The notes under the pieces: model-generated
Told to the model about the DNA's origin: nothing
Seen by the model: only the letters and a program-made list of their open reading frames with translations
Databases searched by the model: none
In this document: positions 60,882 through 64,000 of the stretch, one piece after another
How positions within the stretch are numbered: the first letter of the stretch is position 1
How the letters are laid out: each line of letters starts with the position of its first letter
Program-made: the position numbers and the translations under genes
Assembly: GCA_963920635.1 (NCBI GenBank)
Contig: OY987301.1
Location: forward strand, 23,974,501-24,038,500
DNA length: 64,000 bases
Source: Pseudeuparius sepicola
Lineage: Eukaryota; Arthropoda; Insecta; Coleoptera; Anthribidae
Direction: 5' to 3'

Positions 60882-61055
60882 ATGTTATCTTCGGATGAAA
60901 GTCCGACGGCCCACGGAAGGGCTCTAAGGAAAACCATTCTTAACGAAGAGTTTTTGGAGCGGGTGCCCCCTAGCTCAGATAAGCTTTTTGACAACCTGCC
61001 TTGGCTGAATATCATGGCGGATATAGCGGTCACCGCCGCTATAGCAGAAATAAAG
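60882..61055 (+). CDS. dnc: dunce alternative first coding exon (short isoform)
   Basis: 58 codons from ATG to an AAG|GTATTT donor. The protein begins MLSSDESPTAHGRALRK and continues EEFLERVPPSSDKLFDNLPW and NIMADIAVTAAIAEIK. The exit is at phase 0, exactly like the exon at 20051-20163, so both can join the FKRMLN exon at 62498, 1.4 kb away. The product would lack UCR1 and the ELDWCL half of UCR2 but keep the C-terminal UCR2 helix and the catalytic domain, like vertebrate super-short PDE4 forms. Such forms are expected to escape protein kinase A control through UCR1. The segment is hydrophilic at first, with a short Ala/Ile-rich helix at its end. I recognise it only by context and phase, not by family motif. 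Confidence 0.8.
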
Positions 61056-62497
61056 GTATTTTTCAAAATGTCGAGGATGAGTCATTGTTGTTAGGTATAA
61101 GAAAATTTGAATTTCGAATGCGCCGGTGAATCTGAAAGTCAAAGCGCTGGTTAGTCATGCTAATGCGATTGAATTTTAAATTGAATATGAAAGTTATATA
61201 TGCCATCGCGACAAATTTTGAGTTAAAAAATAGCATTGACTAATATTATTTAATATACATCAATGAACAAAATTGTTGTATATGTTTAGCAGAAAAATAA
61301 CTTTTCGTCTTCTCTTTCTTTATCCTAATGAAGTTTTCAGTTTTTGCTTTGTGAACGGAAATTTAACACCACCAGAAATAATAATAATAATTCTCACATC
61401 ATTTCATTGACTTGAGTCATTTACCTTTTTTAAGAAAAATATAAGAAAATTTTAAAATATGTGCAACAATTTTGTCTATGATTTTTTTTATAGGGAGACT
61501 ATATTCTATATATAGATATTTTCTCTTTCATTCACATATGTAACAAACGACAACAGGGTTCCTATATTCTATTTTCTGGTCATCATCATGGCCAAAAGTT
61601 GTAATGCAATATTTTATACTATGTTGCCATATTTATTTCGAAAATAAATCAATCCATCTTTTCATTTTGCGCGAAAAGAATTTCAGAAGAAACATTACCT
61701 CGAGTTTTACCCACTTTTATAAATACTATCTTTAAGTATGGAAGGGAACTCCATAGTCTATTGAATATTTTTGTATAAATTTATTTAACAAAAGTAAAAC
61801 AAGGGATAACAACTATATCTCAGCCCGCAATTTATACCTTCTTAATATAGTGGCGTTTTGGTGTAGTTACAGCACTTGTCAATTTGGGAAAAATATTATT
61901 AGTTTTTATCAAAAGTTTTTTTAAATATGCATAGGCACAGAATAATTTTATAAGTTGGTCCACAATTATAAGTTTTACATTTTTATATTATATATAGGTA
62001 CCTATATAAAATTTGAACTGTATGGTTAGGATGAATCACAGTTATTCCAGAGAACAAGGCCTTGTTCTCTAGTTATTCAGTAGGTATTGAATATACAGTT
62101 CAAATTTTATAAATATACATATTAATTTTTAGGTAACATAATATTGATCTTTGGTAACAGGTAAAGTTTTTGAATTCACTTCCTTTTTAAGTTAAATATG
62201 ATGAGTCATATTACACTATTCCTGAAACAAATTGTTTTGTAAAATTGAACATATTGAGACAAATTAAATGCTTACAGTTCCTGGTTCCCAAATTTGCATG
62301 ATTTATGAATATTCATTGGTTTTCTATACGTGTGACTACTGGACTGCAAATTAATTTTAAAATAATTGACACTGGTCCAAAATAGGATTTATGATATTTT
62401 GGGCAGAAAATAGACGCATAAAAATGTTAAATTAATTTGAAAGTTTTTGGAAAACATCATTTTTTCAAATGCTAACAGATACCTTTCTTTTTTTCAG
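61056..62497. other. intron with a strong hairpin
   Basis: Intron from the alternative first exon (or the 3' end of the 42-kb intron). Contains an inverted repeat at about 62005-62112 (TATAAAATTTGAACTGTAT and complement) whose centre, 62049-62070, is a perfect 22-bp palindrome (AGAGAACAAGG and complement). No coding signal. Confidence 0.6.
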
Positions 62498-62591
62498 TTT
62501 AAGCGTATGCTTAATAAGGAACTCTCGCACTTCTCGGAGTCTAGCAAGTCTGGAAATCAAATTTCGGAATATATCTGCTCTACATTTCTTG
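62498..62591 (+). CDS. dnc: dunce exon: second half of UCR2
   Basis: 94 nt between TTTTTTTCAG and G|GTGAGT. It reads [20 protein letters not shown] then [11 protein letters not shown] plus one base of the next codon (G, completing Asp with AT from 63078). This is the UCR2 helix that lies across the PDE4 active site. The Tyr in QISEY (62570-62572) matches the position where PDE4A/B/C have Tyr and PDE4D has Phe, a known determinant of inhibitor selectivity. It is shared by long and short isoforms, being the common acceptor for the exons ending at 20163 and 61055. Confidence 0.97.
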
Positions 62592-63077
62592 GTGAGTATT
62601 TAAATTGCCATCTGATTAATATAGTTTTTCACACGCTCATACTTTGGCCCTTTGAAATCTATTATTGAATATCTAGTTCACAGTTCACGCACCAGATGAA
62701 ATTAATCTAATTTATTGAAAAAGAGTTACTTATACATTTTCAATTTAATTTTAAAATCATATAATTACTTATTACCAGATATATGTCTTATGTAGATAAG
62801 TGGCAAATTTCTGATACGAAATTATTTTATTTATATCAAATATGTTCAATATCAGACTGATGGGTGCCGAATTTAGATAAGATAGTGTTGTTTTGCAGAT
62901 TTAGTACCTAAATATCCGAAAGATAATAATCAGCATTACATATTAAATTAACTACCCTATTTTGCCTTTTTTGTGTACAAATATCTATCTACATTATTTT
63001 TCATATTTCTTGATAGTAAAGCAACCTATTTTAATTTTCTATATGTTAAGTTTACATGCCCTACTTTCCAATTCCAG
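62592..63077. other. dnc: dunce intron, 486 bp
   Basis: GTGAGT donor to TTTCCAATTCCAG acceptor, AT-rich, with no features inside. Confidence 0.85.
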
Positions 63078-64000
63078 ATAAACAACAGGAACTTGATATC
63101 CCACTACCATCGTCAGGTCGCAATGAGGAAGGCGCAGAACCTCAGAAGGGCCCTGCCCGTAAGGAGCGCCCGAGGGGCCCCACCACCATGTCTCAAATTT
63201 CCGGAGTCAATCGCAAGCTGTGCCACACCAATTCCTTCACTGGAGAGCGCCTGCCCGTGCACGGAGTGGAGACGCCCTATGAAGATGAACTCGGCAAATT
63301 CTTGCCAGAAATCGATAGGTGGGGCGCCGACATCTTCAGACTCGGGGAGCTCAGCAACGGTCGTCCCCTTACCTGTGTGGCGTACACGATTTTTACTAGT
63401 AGGGACCTGCTGAAGACTCTTATGATACCGCCAAGGACATTTGTTACGTACATTATGACTGTGGAGGATCATTATGTGAAGGAGAACCCGTTTCACAACT
63501 CGTTGCATGCCGCCGATGTAACACAAAGTACTCATGTGTTGTTGAATACGCCTGCACTTGAATCTGTGTTTACTCCACTGGAAATTACGGCGGCACTCTT
63601 CGCTGCCTGCGTCCACGACGTTGACCATCCGGGTTTAACGAATCAATTTTTAATAAACTCAAGCTCCGAGCTGGCATTGATGTATAATGATGAAAGTGTA
63701 CTCGAAAACCACCATCTTGCTGTAGCATTCAAACTTCTATCTAACGAAGGGTGTGATATTTTCTGTAACATGAGCAAGAAGCAACGTCAAACGTTACGTA
63801 AAATGGTGATCGATATGGTTTTGAGCACTGACATGTCGAAGCACATGAGTCTGCTGGCAGATTTGAAAACTATGGTTGAGACTAAAAAGGTGGCAGGATC
63901 CGGTGTGCTGTTGCTGGACAACTACACGGACCGCATCCAGGTGCTGGAGAACCTGGTGCACTGTGCCGATCTGAGCAACCCGACCAAACCCCTACCGCTG
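63078..64000 (+). CDS. dnc: dunce exon: hinge and catalytic HD domain (continues past the window)
   Basis: After the acceptor, 307 codons are open to the window edge with no stop. The order is [14 protein letters not shown] hinge, [15 protein letters not shown], then the PDE catalytic domain: [20 protein letters not shown] with the catalytic HNSLHAADV, the metal-binding [45 protein letters not shown], and [20 protein letters not shown] with the second metal-site Asp. These are diagnostic for cAMP-specific PDE4. The enzyme hydrolyses cAMP to AMP in the cytosol and limits cAMP signalling; in flies dunce is required for memory. The remaining ~100 catalytic residues, including the nucleotide-binding Gln, lie beyond the window. 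No defect is seen. Confidence 0.98.

Noticed and set aside
62973..63413. 146-codon + frame over the catalytic dunce exon
   Set aside because: Shadow frame; the real reading (phase set by the 63078 acceptor) encodes PDE4.
63113..63628. 171-codon - frame opposite the catalytic exon
   Set aside because: Antisense shadow of the conserved PDE4 coding sequence.

Overview
The window is a piece of an insect chromosome lying inside one large gene, the PDE4-type cAMP phosphodiesterase dunce (dnc), on the + strand. The evidence is four coding exons with clean splice sites plus an alternative first exon. Their joined reading matches the PDE4 order: linker, UCR2, hinge, catalytic HD domain. The catalytic exon runs off the right edge. 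About 97% of the window is intron: one over 11 kb between the first two exons, one of about 42 kb before the second half of UCR2. The sequence is AT-rich (about one third GC by eye). The insect order is not resolved. A fossil SELENOF exon with Cys where many animals have selenocysteine fits an insect that has lost that Sec.

Layout. 1-8716: intron with a small inverted repeat, a GC/CpG-rich island, two stubs of an R4/Dong-like retrotransposon inside TTA microsatellite, a longer 5'-truncated R4/Dong-like copy inside TAA microsatellite, a long hairpin element, and two inverted copies of an unidentified coding-like sequence. 8717-8781: dnc exon, followed 49 bp later by a 743-bp hairpin. 9726-11099: foldback transposon with a 6-bp target duplication. 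14384-15248: another foldback. 20051-20163: dnc exon. 20727-21827: last exons of two unrelated genes, LYAR and SELENOF, lying tail to tail, both frameshifted.

22-60 kb: the long intron. It holds many foldback elements, most ending in variants of TATACAGGGTG. One of about 2.4 kb carries remains of a THAP-domain exon and a cysteine-rich tail. There is also a Tc1/mariner relic, an element with a 9-bp target duplication, (AT)43 and a perfect 47-bp palindrome. 60738-61055: an internal promoter (TATA-like, initiator and MTE-like at exact spacing) with a new dnc first exon whose reading phase fits the 62498 exon. This predicts a short PDE4 form without UCR1 and without the first half of UCR2. 62498-62591 and 63078-64000: shared UCR2 and catalytic exons.

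In short, one real gene was found, with two N-terminal choices visible. The rest is transposon debris, unusually rich in long near-palindromic sequences that would form long double-stranded hairpins in the dnc pre-mRNA. No CRISPR, bacterial or viral genes were recognised.
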